The position numbers and the translations under genes were made by a program. A stretch of DNA of 64,000 nucleotides from CAIVVT01 sp052145115 (GTDB taxonomy: Bacteria; Acidobacteriota; Terriglobia; Bryobacterales; Bryobacteraceae). How positions within the stretch are numbered: the stretch's first letter is position 1; each line of letters begins with the position of its first letter. The stretch is taken from NCBI GenBank assembly GCA_052145115.1, contig JBKQPG010000066.1, positions 1 through 64,000 on the forward strand, in the 5' to 3' direction. Below, one piece after another: positions 7,961 through 20,400 of the stretch. The notes under the pieces are model-generated. The model did not search any database. It was given only the letters and a program-made list of their open reading frames with translations, and was not told the DNA's origin.

Positions 7961-8147
7961 GAACGAAGAATCAACAAGTTAGGCGCCAAATGTGCCAAAA
8001 TTTAGCACTTTGCCCCGTCTCATCCAGTTCGATCCGCGGCTGCAAAGCGGGCGCGTTGGCGCCTCGCGGCAGGCTGGCGGCGATCCTGCGGCGCAGGGTG
8101 ATCTGAGCGTGGAATCGAGGCGCCGGTCACGAATTCACCTCGAAAAA

Positions 8148-8194
8148 ACACGGTTTTTACCGTGTGGCGACCGTGGGAAATGCGGTTTTTCCCA
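8148..8194. terminator. Two consecutive hairpins between convergent genes
   Basis: Hairpin one is ACACGGT (8148-8154), a four-T loop, then ACCGTGT (8159-8165). Hairpin two is TGGGAAA (8174-8180), a seven-base loop, then TTTCCCA (8188-8194), followed by TTTTTG. Both stems are perfect. They could form a bidirectional terminator for the flanking convergent genes, although they lie about 170 bp beyond the end of the esterase gene. Confidence 0.4.
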
Positions 8195-8367
8195 TTTTTG
8201 TAATCACTGTTTTCTAAAGGACTTAGCTCGATTTGACGTGCATTTTGGCAAACATTAACACGCCGCACCGGGCGTCACGGTGGATGTGTGGCAAACAAGG
8301 AACTTACAACATTAACGCGCGCGGTGATTTTGGGGCGTTTTTGCAGCGTTTTTCGACCGCCGGAGGG

Positions 8368-9729
8368 TCAGGGTTTGGCCGGGGGAACGCCCTGGCGGAG
8401 CATGGGGCGGGTCCAGGCTTTGCCGCCGATGGTGATGGAGAGCTGCTTGCTGTCCGGGCCGGTGAAGAACAGGTGAGTGGCGGGGCCGTGGGCGGGTTTG
8501 GCGAGGATGGCCACGATACGTCCCTCTTTATCGCCGACTTGAATGCCCAGACGGGTATCGACGTAGAGGAAACCCTCGGTATCCACTGTCATGACGCCGG
8601 CGCCGGTTTCGGAGGATTCATCCGCGGTTTCCAGGCGGTAGAAGGGCTCTCCGTGGGCGAGGCTGAGGTCGGGCTGGGGCTGGTGGGACCAGACCCAGCG
8701 AGAGCGGCGGTCGGTAACGAAGAAGAACGAGCGGTCGGGCGAAAGCAGCAGGTTCGGCTGAGGCGCCGATTCGGGATTCGGAGCGGAAATCCAGGCGCCG
8801 GAGGGGTCGGCCAGGCCGCTTTTAAGGAGGGCGTCGCCGGAGCTGCGGACGCCAGCCGCGAGGGGTTTCTGCCAGTCGCGCCAGAGCCAGCGCAGGGCGT
8901 CGGGGAAGACGGCTCCGGCGACGTTCCCATCGTGGCCGCCGTCGCCCGGGACGAATTTGAAGTCGTAGCCGGCGTAAGTCAGAGCAGAGACCATCTGTTG
9001 GTTGGCGAGGGTCCAGTCGCCGGCGAAAATGTTCAGATCGTGGCTGTTGTCCTGGAGGAAGACGCGGATGGGCTTGGGCTCCATCTTGCGGACCAGTGCG
9101 GGAAAGATGTCGCCGCCGCGAAGATCGGCGAAGCTGCCGATGTTCGACAGGACGCGGCGGAACTGGTCGGGGCGCTCCCAGGCGACGTTGAAGGAGCAGA
9201 TGCCGCCGCTGGAGTTGCCGGCGATGGCGCGCAGATTGGGGTCCGCGGTCAGATTCCAGCGCTTGCCGACCTCCGGCAGGATCTCGTCGATCAGGAACCG
9301 GACGAAGCGATCGCCCAGCGAGTCGTATTCATAACTGCGGTTGGGGCGGGGCTGTTTCGTGGCGTCGAGCGCGGGCAGCGTGCCGGGGTTGATCATGATG
9401 GCGATGGTCACCGGCATCTCGTTCTTGTAGATGAGGTTGTCGAAGACGATCGGCACGTGGAAGCGGCCTTTGTCGCTGACGAACCCGCCGCCATCCTCAA
9501 ACACCATCACGGCGGCGGGCGTCTGGGGCTTATATTGGGCAGGGACGTAGACCCAGTAGTCGCGGACGGTGCCGGGGAAGATGTGGCTGGTCCAGGTGAA
9601 TTTCTCGACTTTGCCTTCCGGGACGCCCGGCTGGCGCTCGGCGTCGGGCGACAAGGGGAGGTCGGCGGAGAGGGCGCAAGTCGATAAGAAAGAAATAGTT
9701 GCGAGGAGGCGGAGGGCAGGGTGTTGCAT
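8368..9729 (-). CDS. Secreted esterase (alpha/beta hydrolase, Fes/esterase-D type) with SMP-30-like tail
   Basis: This 453-residue protein has a signal peptide ending near CALSAD. The N-terminal ~260 residues match the putative-esterase (PF00756-like) fold: a beta-sandwich lead-in, the nucleophile elbow GNSSGG near residue 178, an acidic residue in FLQDNSHDLN and the catalytic His in GDGGHDGN. The C-terminal ~150 residues resemble an SMP-30/gluconolactonase propeller fragment (GRIVAILAKP, LFFTGPDSKQLSITIGG). Such two-part proteins occur in Acidobacteriota and Planctomycetota, where they probably hydrolyse sugar or phenolic esters outside the cell. The substrate is unknown. It is transcribed divergently from clpB. 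Confidence 0.82.
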   Translation of the reverse strand: MQHPALRLLATISFLSTCALSADLPLSPDAERQPGVPEGKVEKFTWTSHIFPGTVRDYWVYVPAQYKPQTPAAVMVFEDGGGFVSDKGRFHVPIVFDNLIYKNEMPVTIAIMINPGTLPALDATKQPRPNRSYEYDSLGDRFVRFLIDEILPEVGKRWNLTADPNLRAIAGNSSGGICSFNVAWERPDQFRRVLSNIGSFADLRGGDIFPALVRKMEPKPIRVFLQDNSHDLNIFAGDWTLANQQMVSALTYAGYDFKFVPGDGGHDGNVAGAVFPDALRWLWRDWQKPLAAGVRSSGDALLKSGLADPSGAWISAPNPESAPQPNLLLSPDRSFFFVTDRRSRWVWSHQPQPDLSLAHGEPFYRLETADESSETGAGVMTVDTEGFLYVDTRLGIQVGDKEGRIVAILAKPAHGPATHLFFTGPDSKQLSITIGGKAWTRPMLRQGVPPAKP

Positions 9730-9775
9730 AGGGAACCGCGACGAAGATCATACACCCATGGGGTATTGGTGTAAA

Positions 9776-9796
9776 GTTGACATGAATCAACTCAAG
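9776..9796 (+). promoter_or_regulatory. HAIR-like (HspR-box) inverted repeat upstream of clpB
   Basis: GTTGACA (9776-9782), seven spacer bases, then ACTCAAG (9790-9796). The known HspR operator HAIR is CTTGAGT-N7-ACTCAAG. The right half is a perfect match, the left half matches at four of seven positions (the TTGA core), and the spacing is exact. clpB is a classic HspR target. A second TTGACA occurs at 9811-9816. The regulator itself is not in this window. Confidence 0.45.
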
Positions 9797-9857
9797 AAAT
9801 CTGCGCATCATTGACATGAGGTGGTAAACTCTACTTGGGAGGGGCGTGGAGGCACGT

Positions 9858-12488
<2,631 letters not shown>

Positions 12489-12581
12489 GGAGCAGGGACG
12501 GAGGGCGGCACCGCGGCAGCGGGGCGCGCATCAATAAGGATAGAGAGAAACGCAGAATGAACTGTTGTGAAAGGAGCGTCG

Positions 12582-14957
12582 ATGCCTGAAGAATCGCAAA
12601 CAGCGGTGGCGCTGCCGGTGCTGGCGCTGAAGAATGTCGTGCTGTTCCCGAAGCTGGTGCTGCCGCTGTCGGTGGGGCGCGAGGCGTCGCGCGCGGCGGT
12701 GGATGCGGCGATCCGCGATCACGAGGGCGAGATGATCCTGGTGGCGCAGAAGGACGCGGGGACGGAGAATCCGGGCCCCGACGACCTGCACAACGTGGGG
12801 ACGCGGGCCAAGATCCGGAAAGTTCTGCGCACGGCTCCGAACGCGCTCGAGATCATCGTTTCGGGACTGGAGCGGGTGGTGATTGAGCGCTACGAGACGG
12901 GGATTTTTCTGACGGCGCATTATTCGCCGCGGGACCTGGTTCCGGAAAACACCGACGACGAGCGGGCGTTGAAGACGGCGTTGTTCGAGCTGGCCGCGAC
13001 GGCGGTGGAGAAGATCAATCCGCAGGCGGCTGAACAGGTGAGCGACCTGCTGGGCAACGCGGAGGACGCGGAGCAGATCATGTACCTGCTGGCGACGGCG
13101 TTCAACCTGGACGTCCAGAAGTTGCAAAGCCTGCTGGAAGCGCCGACGCTGCACGAAGGATTGCAACTGGCGGTCAAGCACATCTCGCACGAGATCCAGA
13201 TCCTGGAGATGCGGCATAAGATTGTGCGCGAGGCGCAGGAGGAGATCAGCAAGGAACAGCGGGACTACGTGCTGCGGCGGCAGATGAAGGCGATCCAGCA
13301 GGAACTGGGCGAGGACGACCCGGAAAAGGCGGAAGCGGCCGAACTGCGGGAGCGTTTCGCCAAGGCCGACCTGCCGGATGAGGTGCGCAAGGAGGCCGAG
13401 CGGGAGCTGGGCCGGTTCGAGCGCATGCCGGGCCAGTCGCCGGAGCGGCATATCCTGCGCACGTGGCTGGAGCTGGTGATCGAACTGCCGTGGCGGGTGC
13501 ACACCGAAGACAACCTCGACATCGCGCGGGCGCGCAAAGTGCTGAACGACGACCATTACGACCTGGAGGACGTGAAGGAGCGCATCCTGGAGCACCTGGG
13601 CGTGCTGCACCGCAATCCCAGCGCCAAGGCGCCGATTTTGTGCTTCGCGGGGCCTCCTGGCGTGGGCAAGACCTCACTGGGCCAGTCGATCGCGCGTTCC
13701 CTGGGGCGCAAGTTCGAGCGGATGAGCCTGGGCGGGCTGCACGACGAAGCCGAGCTGCGGGGGCACCGGCGGACGTACATCGGGGCGCTGCCAGGGCGGC
13801 TGCTGCAGGCCGTGCGGCGGGCGGGCGCGAATAATCCGGTGATGATGCTCGACGAGGTGGACAAGCTGGGGCGCGATTTCCGCGGCGACCCGGCGGCGGC
13901 GCTGCTGGAAGTGCTGGATCCGGAGCAGAACAGCACGTTCCGCGACAACTACCTGGACATGCCGTTCGACCTGTCGAAGGTGCTGTTCATCACCACCGCC
14001 AACACGCTGGACACGCTGCCGCAGGCGCTGCTGGACCGCATGGAGGTGATCCGCCTGGCGGGCTACAGCGAGGAGGAGAAGGTGGTCATCGCCACCCGCT
14101 ACCTGGTCCCGCGCCAGTTGAAGGAGACCGGCCTGACGGCGGACCTGGTGGGGTTCCCGGACGACGGATTGCACAAGATCATCTCGAGCTACACGCGCGA
14201 GGCCGGGCTGCGCAATCTGGAACGGTCGATCGGCAGCCTGCTGCGCAAGTCGGCGCTGAAATTCGCCGAGGGCCGCACGGAGCCGATCACGATGACACCC
14301 GAGTACATCGTCGATCTGCTCGGGCCGGAGTATTTTCTGCCCGAATCGGCGCGCAAGGACCTGCCCCCCGGCGTGGCCACGGGGCTGGCCTGGACCCCGA
14401 CGGGCGGCGACGTGCTGTATATCGAAGCGACGCTGTTGCCGAAAGGCAAGGGGCTGACGCTGACGGGGCAGTTGGGCGATGTGATGCAGGAGTCGGCCAA
14501 GGCGGCGCAGAGCTATCTGTGGGCGCACGCAGAGCAATATGGGATCGACCCGGAGGTGTTCCATGAGTGCGGCGTGCACATCCACGTGCCGGCGGGCGGC
14601 ATCCCCAAGGACGGACCATCGGCGGGCATCACGGCCGCCGTGGCGCTGGCGTCGCTGTACATGAAACACGCGGCGCGCAACGACACCGCCATGACGGGCG
14701 AGATCACGCTCACCGGGCGCGTGCTGCCGATCGGCGGGGTGAAGGAAAAAGTGCTGGCGGCACGGCGCGCCGGGATCAACCGCATCGTGATGCCGCAGGC
14801 CAACGCCAAGGATCTGCGCGACCTGCCGGAACAGATCCGGAAGGAGATGGAGTTCATCTTCGTGGCACGGATCGACGAGGTTTTCCGCGAGACGATTCCG
14901 TCGATTCTGGAGCACGCCGCCGCCGCCGCCGCGGAGGAACCGCAGCCGGTAGGCTGA
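12582..14957 (+). CDS. lon: ATP-dependent protease Lon
   Basis: Lon is a soluble AAA+ serine protease that degrades misfolded and regulatory proteins. An N-terminal substrate-binding domain (about 10-205) is followed by a coiled region, the AAA module with GPPGVGKTSLG near residue 360, and the protease domain with PKDGPSAG (catalytic Ser) and the catalytic Lys in GGVKEKVLAARRAG. The 791-residue length is typical. The ATG at 12582 is preceded by AAGGAG with 5 nt spacing, which favours it over the GTG at 12567. It sits behind clpB and may share heat-shock control. It is convergent with the DUF1648 gene, 24 bp away. Confidence 0.97.
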   Translation: MPEESQTAVALPVLALKNVVLFPKLVLPLSVGREASRAAVDAAIRDHEGEMILVAQKDAGTENPGPDDLHNVGTRAKIRKVLRTAPNALEIIVSGLERVVIERYETGIFLTAHYSPRDLVPENTDDERALKTALFELAATAVEKINPQAAEQVSDLLGNAEDAEQIMYLLATAFNLDVQKLQSLLEAPTLHEGLQLAVKHISHEIQILEMRHKIVREAQEEISKEQRDYVLRRQMKAIQQELGEDDPEKAEAAELRERFAKADLPDEVRKEAERELGRFERMPGQSPERHILRTWLELVIELPWRVHTEDNLDIARARKVLNDDHYDLEDVKERILEHLGVLHRNPSAKAPILCFAGPPGVGKTSLGQSIARSLGRKFERMSLGGLHDEAELRGHRRTYIGALPGRLLQAVRRAGANNPVMMLDEVDKLGRDFRGDPAAALLEVLDPEQNSTFRDNYLDMPFDLSKVLFITTANTLDTLPQALLDRMEVIRLAGYSEEEKVVIATRYLVPRQLKETGLTADLVGFPDDGLHKIISSYTREAGLRNLERSIGSLLRKSALKFAEGRTEPITMTPEYIVDLLGPEYFLPESARKDLPPGVATGLAWTPTGGDVLYIEATLLPKGKGLTLTGQLGDVMQESAKAAQSYLWAHAEQYGIDPEVFHECGVHIHVPAGGIPKDGPSAGITAAVALASLYMKHAARNDTAMTGEITLTGRVLPIGGVKEKVLAARRAGINRIVMPQANAKDLRDLPEQIRKEMEFIFVARIDEVFRETIPSILEHAAAAAAEEPQPVG

Positions 14958-14981
14958 GCGGACTCGGCCGCCGGGACGGCC

Positions 14982-15452
14982 TTATCGCTTCACCTTTAAC
15001 GTCGCAAACAGCGCGATGACGACGAACACGAAAGCCACCGTCGCCATGACCCAGGCCGGAAGGAGGAATTCCTCCGGCGCCACGCCGGGCAGCACGGAGA
15101 GCACTCCGAAGGTCAGGCCGAGCAGCCAGTTCAACCAGCCGATGCGGCGCTTGCGCCGGGAGCGCTGCTCGGGGATGGTCTGAACCGGCGCGGCGCGGGC
15201 GGCAGCGAGAATCAGCAATTCGGCCAAGGCGGCGAAGATCATCACCAGGCCGCCGATGACGGGGCCGTAGAAGACGCCCTGGACGCTCTTTTGGGCCCAC
15301 TGGTCGGCCTTGCCGTTGTGCGTCCAATGGATGGGGAAGCGCTCCGGGAGGTTGTCGTAGAAGAGGTAGAGGTACCAGGCGGAGGCGGCGGGCAACGCGA
15401 AGGGCCCAACCCAAAAGATGACGGCGCGGAGACGGTCCCAGAGACGTCGCAT
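14982..15452 (-). CDS. DUF1648-domain membrane protein
   Basis: This 156-residue protein has four predicted membrane segments (about residues 10-30, 52-75, 98-118 and 128-150). The first loop carries the DUF1648 hallmark: DNLPERFPIHWTHNGKADQW, in which Pro, His, Trp and Gly are conserved in the family. Members include the N-terminal part of SdpI-type immunity proteins, but a general function is not established. An upstream extension of the frame to 15809 was rejected because it runs antisense to selD. It is divergent from selD, with 82 bp for promoters between them. Confidence 0.75.
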   Translation of the reverse strand: MRRLWDRLRAVIFWVGPFALPAASAWYLYLFYDNLPERFPIHWTHNGKADQWAQKSVQGVFYGPVIGGLVMIFAALAELLILAAARAAPVQTIPEQRSRRKRRIGWLNWLLGLTFGVLSVLPGVAPEEFLLPAWVMATVAFVFVVIALFATLKVKR

Positions 15453-15534
15453 AGTCCGAATGCCCCACTGTACAACGCTTCCCACGGCGCGTGGGCCGCG
15501 GCCCCCGTGGCGATCGACGTAGACTGGGGTCAGG

Positions 15535-16542
15535 ATGTCGCTGAAGAAGCTGACAGCGCACGTCAAAGCCGCCGGTTGAGCGTCCAAGCTGAGCCCGGAG
15601 ATCCTGGACTCCGTGCTGCCGCGCGTGCCGCGGCTCAAGGACGACAACCTGCTGGTGGGCTTCGACGCCAATGACGATGCGGGCGTGTACCGCATAAGCT
15701 CGGAGTGCGCCCTGGTGCAGACGACCGACTTTTTCACGCCGATCGTGGACGATCCCTTTACGTTTGGCGCGATTGCGGCGGCCAACGCGCTGAGCGACGT
15801 GTACGCCATGGGCGGGCGGCCGCTGACCGCGCTTTCGATCCTGTGCTACCCCGGGCAGGGCGATCTGGAGGATCTGGAAGCGATCCTGCGCGGCGGCGGC
15901 GAGAAGATGATCGAGGCGGGGTGCGTGGTGGTGGGCGGACACAGCGTCAGCGACGAGGAGATCAAGTTCGGCTATGCCGTGACGGGGACGGTGCACCCGG
16001 AGCGGGTGATCACCAATGCGGGTGCAATGCCGGGAGATGCTTTGGTGCTGACCAAGGCGATCGGGACGGGCGTGATCTCGACGGCGCTGAAGCGCGGGAT
16101 CGCGCGGGAGGAACATGTGGAAGGCTCCATCCGTTCGATGCTGGCATTGAACCAGGCGGCGTGCGAGGCGATGCAACGGGCGGGCGCGCACGGCTGTACC
16201 GACGTGACCGGCTTCGGCCTGCTGGGCCACGCCCGGGAGATGGCGCTGGCGAGCGGGGTGAGGCTGGAGATCGACTGGCGGGCAATTGAGTTCCTGCCCG
16301 GAGCGCTCGATTATTCCGCGCAAGGCGCGATCCCGGGCGGATTGAAGAACAATCGCGCCTTCGCCGAGTGCGCGGTGACGATCGAAGGCGATCTTCCAGA
16401 GCACGTATTGCAACTGTTATACGACCCGCAGACCTCGGGCGGATTGTTGATCGCGCTGCCGGAAGAGGCGGTCGCGCTGGTCCCGGGGCGCCGCATCGGC
16501 AAGGTGTTGGAACGAGGCGGGAAACCGATTGTGGTCAAGTAG
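15535..16542 (+). CDS. selD: Selenide, water dikinase SelD, a selenoprotein with in-frame UGA (Sec15)
   Basis: SelD makes selenophosphate from selenide and ATP, the selenium donor for selenocysteine. Translation from ATG 15535 gives MSLKKLTAHVKAAG, then TGA (15577-15579), then ASKLSPEILDSVL. The TGA falls at the active-site Cys/Sec position; Lys follows three residues later, like Cys17/Lys20 of the E. coli enzyme. Past the TGA the frame runs unbroken to 16542 with typical SelD motifs (FDANDDAGVY, QTTDFFTPIVDDP, ANALSDVYAMGG, GGHSVSDEE, TDVTGFGLLGHA). Length with Sec is 335 residues. A small stem, GTCCA 15582-15586 with TGGAC 15605-15609, could be part of a bacterial SECIS. A simple gene caller would start at 15613 and lose the catalytic end. 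Confidence 0.93.
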
Positions 16543-16559
16543 GTAAAGGATCGCCGAGG

Positions 16560-17252
16560 ATGAACCCAATTATCGTCGCGCTGGATTTCGAGGATGCGGT
16601 TCAGGCGTCGCAAATGGTTGATCAGCTTGGAGATGCAGTCGGCATTTACAAGGTTGGACTGGAGCTTTTCACGAGTGAGGGGCCGGACGTCGTGCGCGAG
16701 CTGATCGCGCGGCACAAGGACGTATTCGTCGATCTCAAGTTGTATGACATCGGTGAGACAGTGCGGCGGGCCACGGCTCAGGTGGCGGCGCTGGGAGCGC
16801 GCTATCTGAGTGTGCACGCCAGTGCGCAGGCGATGCGGGCGGCGGTCCAGGGACGCGGCGATTCGAAGCTGAAGATTCTGGCCGTCACGGTATTGACGAG
16901 CTTCGATAATTCGGATCTGGAGGACTTGGGCTACGCGGGCCGCGGGGTAGCCGAGCTGGTCGAGCATCTGACGCGCCAAGGGATGGCCGCCGGGGTGGAC
17001 GGCTTCATCTGCTCGCCCATGGAAGTGGCGCGGGTGCGGGCCCTGACCGGGCCGGGCGCGATTGTGGTCACGCCGGGGGTGCGCTCCGCGGGCGCGTCGC
17101 GCGGCGACCAGAAGCGGGTGGCGACGCCGGCCGAGGCCATCGCCGCCGGGGCCAGCCAGTTGGTGATCGGACGCGAGATTACGCGTTCGGCCGATCCGCG
17201 CGGCGCGGCGCTGCGGATACTGCGGGACCTCGATGCGGCGCGTCAGGTTTAA
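16560..17252 (+). CDS. pyrF: Orotidine 5'-phosphate decarboxylase
   Basis: PyrF converts OMP to UMP, the last step of de novo pyrimidine synthesis. The 230-residue protein is a single TIM barrel. Motifs are IIVALDFED at the N-terminus, the catalytic DLKLYDIGETV near residue 60 (Asp-x-Lys-x-x-x-Asp), GVDGFICSP near 140, VVTPGVR near 165 and SQLVIGREIT near 200, the phosphate-binding end. The ATG at 16560 is 17 bp after selD stops, with a GAGG close by. Co-transcription with selD is likely, though the pathways are unrelated. Confidence 0.95.
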   Translation: MNPIIVALDFEDAVQASQMVDQLGDAVGIYKVGLELFTSEGPDVVRELIARHKDVFVDLKLYDIGETVRRATAQVAALGARYLSVHASAQAMRAAVQGRGDSKLKILAVTVLTSFDNSDLEDLGYAGRGVAELVEHLTRQGMAAGVDGFICSPMEVARVRALTGPGAIVVTPGVRSAGASRGDQKRVATPAEAIAAGASQLVIGREITRSADPRGAALRILRDLDAARQV

Positions 17253-17315
17253 AAACGGACAGCGCGGTCCCAAATTTTCTCAGTATCAGTTTTGAGTGTG
17301 TTAAAATTGCCCCTT

Positions 17316-17332
17316 AATCAGACAATCTGATT
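17316..17332 (+). promoter_or_regulatory. Palindrome in the leader of the TonB-receptor gene
   Basis: AATCAGA, CAA, TCTGATT forms a perfect 7 bp inverted repeat about 140 bp before the receptor start. A TAAAAT at 17302-17307 could be a -10 box, placing the palindrome at the start of the transcript, where it could be an operator or an RNA hairpin. Confidence 0.35.
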
Positions 17333-17472
17333 CCGGCCCACGCTGCCCGGAAAGGTCGCAGGGCGGATTGTGTCGAACGGCTCGGGGCCGGCGCCTTGCA
17401 GGTTCACAGCATCCTCCAGTGGGTGAATTCATACAGCAGAGGCCGATGGGCGGTCGATAGGGAGTTGTCAAA

Positions 17473-20400
17473 ATGAAGGGCTTCAGCCTAACTTGCAAGG
17501 TTGTTTGGGCGCTGGCGGCCTGCCTGGTGGCGTGGCAGGCGGCAGGACTGGCCCAAGATGCGACAGGTAAAATCGCCGGAAATGTGATGGACCCGAGCGG
17601 GGCCTTTGTGACGGACGCGAAAGTGACCGTCACCAACGTGGAGACCCGGATGGCGCATCAAACGGTGTCGGACAAGCAGGGTTATTACCAGGTGGCCGAG
17701 TTGCCGATCGGGCGCTACGAGGTGGCGGCCGAAGCGCCGGGCTTCTCGCGCGCGGTCATTCAGGGGCGCAACCCGCTGGAGATCAACCAGACGCTGCGCA
17801 TCGACGTGACGCTGGCGGTGGGCAGCACGAAAGACACGATCACGGTGGAAGGCGGCGTGAGCGCGGTGGAGACGGAGAACTCGACCGTGGGCACGACCGT
17901 GGATGGCAACGCGATTTACGAACTGCCGCTGAACGGGCGTAACACGCTGGACCTGCTGGCGACGCAACCGGGCGCGACGGTGAAGAACGCGGACGCACCG
18001 CGCCAGGCCGGCAATTACAGCATCGGCGGCATGCGGTCCGATTCGGTCACCTATCTGCTCGACGGGGGCAACAACAACCACCTCATCAACAACGATGTCG
18101 TGATCAATCCGAACCCCGACGCGGTGGCCGAATTCCGCGTGCTGGAGAGCAACTACTCGGCCGAATACGGGCGCAACGGCGGGGGCATCGTGAGCGTGGT
18201 GACCAAGAGCGGCACGAACTCGCTGCACGGGACGGCGTTCGACTACTTGCGCAACGAGGACTTCGACGCCAACACGTTCTTCAATAACGAGCAGGGGATC
18301 GCGCGCCAGGTGCTGAAACGCAACCAGTACGGCGGCACCATCGGCGGACCGATCATGCTGCCGCACGTCGTAGACGGGCGCAACAAGCTCTTTTTCTTCT
18401 TCTCCTACGAGGGTCAGAAGCAGACCGCGAATGCGGCCTCGGGCAAGGTGACCACGTTCACGCCGCTGGAAGCGCAAGGCAACTTCTCTCAATCGGCGGG
18501 CGGCGCTCCCGACCCGGCGGTGGTGTCGTTCCTCCAGAACAATCCCTATTTCCAGAGCAATCCGACGCTGGCTGCGGAAGGGATCATCGACCCCACGAAG
18601 ATCAGCTCCGTCGCGAACAACTATTTCAAGAACAACCTGATTCCCGTTTCCAGCACCGGTTATGTGTTTCCCGAAGCCAGCGCAAAGGCGGATCACAGCG
18701 AGTATCTGGGCAAGCTCGATTACGCGGTGACGTCGCGGGATACGTTAAGCGCCACCATGGCGTCCCAGGATACGCCCAGTACGGTGCCGTTCTCCGGCTC
18801 GTCCGGCGCCACTACAGTCAGCGGCTACCCGATCTCCGACGACATCATCGCCTACTTCGGCAGCGTCACCTACACGCACACCTTCGCGCCGACGCTGCTC
18901 AACGTATTGCGCTTCACGGCCCAGCGCAACAACAACTTTCAGAACTTCCCCATCGGCAACACGCTGGGCCCGTCGCAACTGGGCATCAACGTCACGCCGG
19001 ATCTGGTGGACGGCCCGACCAATATCGATTTGGCGGGCTCAGGCATGTTCGCGGGCTACAACCCGTTCGGCCCGGCCAACATCGTTGACAATACCTTCAC
19101 GTTCACCGACGACCTGTCCTGGACCAAGGGCAAGCACTCGCTGAAAGGCGGATTCTATTTCTCGGCCTACCGCGACGCGATGCTGTACGGCTACTACCTG
19201 AACGGCGAGTTCGACTTCTACGGTCCGGGCACGCTCATCGGCTCGGGCAACGACCGCGCCGATTTCCTGATGGGTCTGCCGGACGATTTCCAGGAGTATC
19301 CCAACGCGCCGACCAACATCCGCTCGCACTCTTTCGCGGGCTACGCGGAGGATTCGTGGAAACTGACGCGCCGGTTCACGCTCAACTACGGCTTGCGCTA
19401 CGAATACAACCAACCCAAGTACGATACGCAGGGGCGTTCGTTTTCCTTCATTCCCGGGCAGCAGTCCACGGTGTTTTCGGGAGCGCCGCTGGGACTCGTG
19501 TTCCCCGGCGACAAGGGCGCGCCAACCGGCGCAAATTACCCGGACAAAGCCAACTTCGCGCCCCGCCTGGGCTTCGCGTGGGACGTTTTCGGCAACGCCA
19601 AGACCAGCATACGCGGCGGCTTCGGGACGTTTTATGACGTTCTGAAGGCCGAGGATAATCTGCAGTTCAACGGGCAGTCGCCGTTTTTCGCTTCGGCCTT
19701 TCTCGGCTTCTCGCCGCCCGCCGGAGGATTCGTGTCGGACCCGGGAATCCTGTCGGATCCCTTTAATGCGGCCGGCGCGGTGAATCCGTTCCCGTCGAAA
19801 CCCGTCGACCACAGCGTGGACTTCGCCGCTGCCGGGGACCTGCCGATCGGCGGAGGCAATCCCTTCTTCATCGACCCGCACATCAAGACGCCGTACATTT
19901 ATCAGTACAACCTGAGCGTGCAGCAGCAACTGGTGAACAACCTCACCGCCGAGGCCGGCTATGTCGGCTACCAGGCGCACGGGCTGACCGGGTTGACCGA
20001 CATCAACCCCTTCGTCGTGGGCACGGACACGCGCGTCCTGGATCTGACTCCCGGCTTCGAGGGCGACTACAACTTCATGAACGAGTTCAAGAACGTGGGC
20101 CGCGCCAAGTACAACGCCCTGCAAATCGACTTGACCAAGCGGCTATCGAATTCCAGGCTGGGCAACACGTTTTTCAAGCTGGCCTACACTTGGTCGCACG
20201 AGCAGGACAACGAGTCGGGCTACCGCCAGCGCAATCCTTTCGTGCCGGCCGCCAATTGGGACCAATTCATGGCCTCGGGTGATTTCGACATTCGGCAGGC
20301 ATTGTCGTTTTCCGGGGGCTGGGAGATGCCGTTCGACAAGCTGTGGACGAAGGGTCCCAAGATGCTCACGAAAGGCTGGACGGTGTATCCGATCGTGACT

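Larger units (their letters stand above)
7837..8367. other. Hairpin-rich non-coding interval
   Basis: This 530 bp gap lies between convergent genes. It holds an imperfect stem with a T-run at 7920-7960 and two compact hairpins at 8148-8194. Small frames on both strands exist but lack a sensible start, Shine-Dalgarno or family pattern. The middle of the gap (8110-8340) is clearly more AT-rich than the neighbouring genes. Confidence 0.55.

Noticed and set aside
7992..8258. Small Cys-containing plus-strand frame between the DUF6807 and esterase genes
   Set aside because: It spans the twin hairpins, lacks a Shine-Dalgarno and has no recognisable zinc-finger spacing.
8233..9687. 484-codon plus-strand frame opposite the esterase
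   Set aside because: Gly/Asp/Val-rich low-complexity product with no domain; the minus-strand frame has a signal peptide and a catalytic triad.
15613..16542. selD as a normal gene starting at an internal codon
   Set aside because: It would lack the catalytic residue and Lys; the ATG at 15535 with a UGA at the Cys/Sec position fits the family.
17488..18696. 402-codon minus-strand frame opposite the TonB receptor
   Set aside because: Val/Arg/His-rich translation typical of an antisense shadow; the receptor frame is unmistakable.
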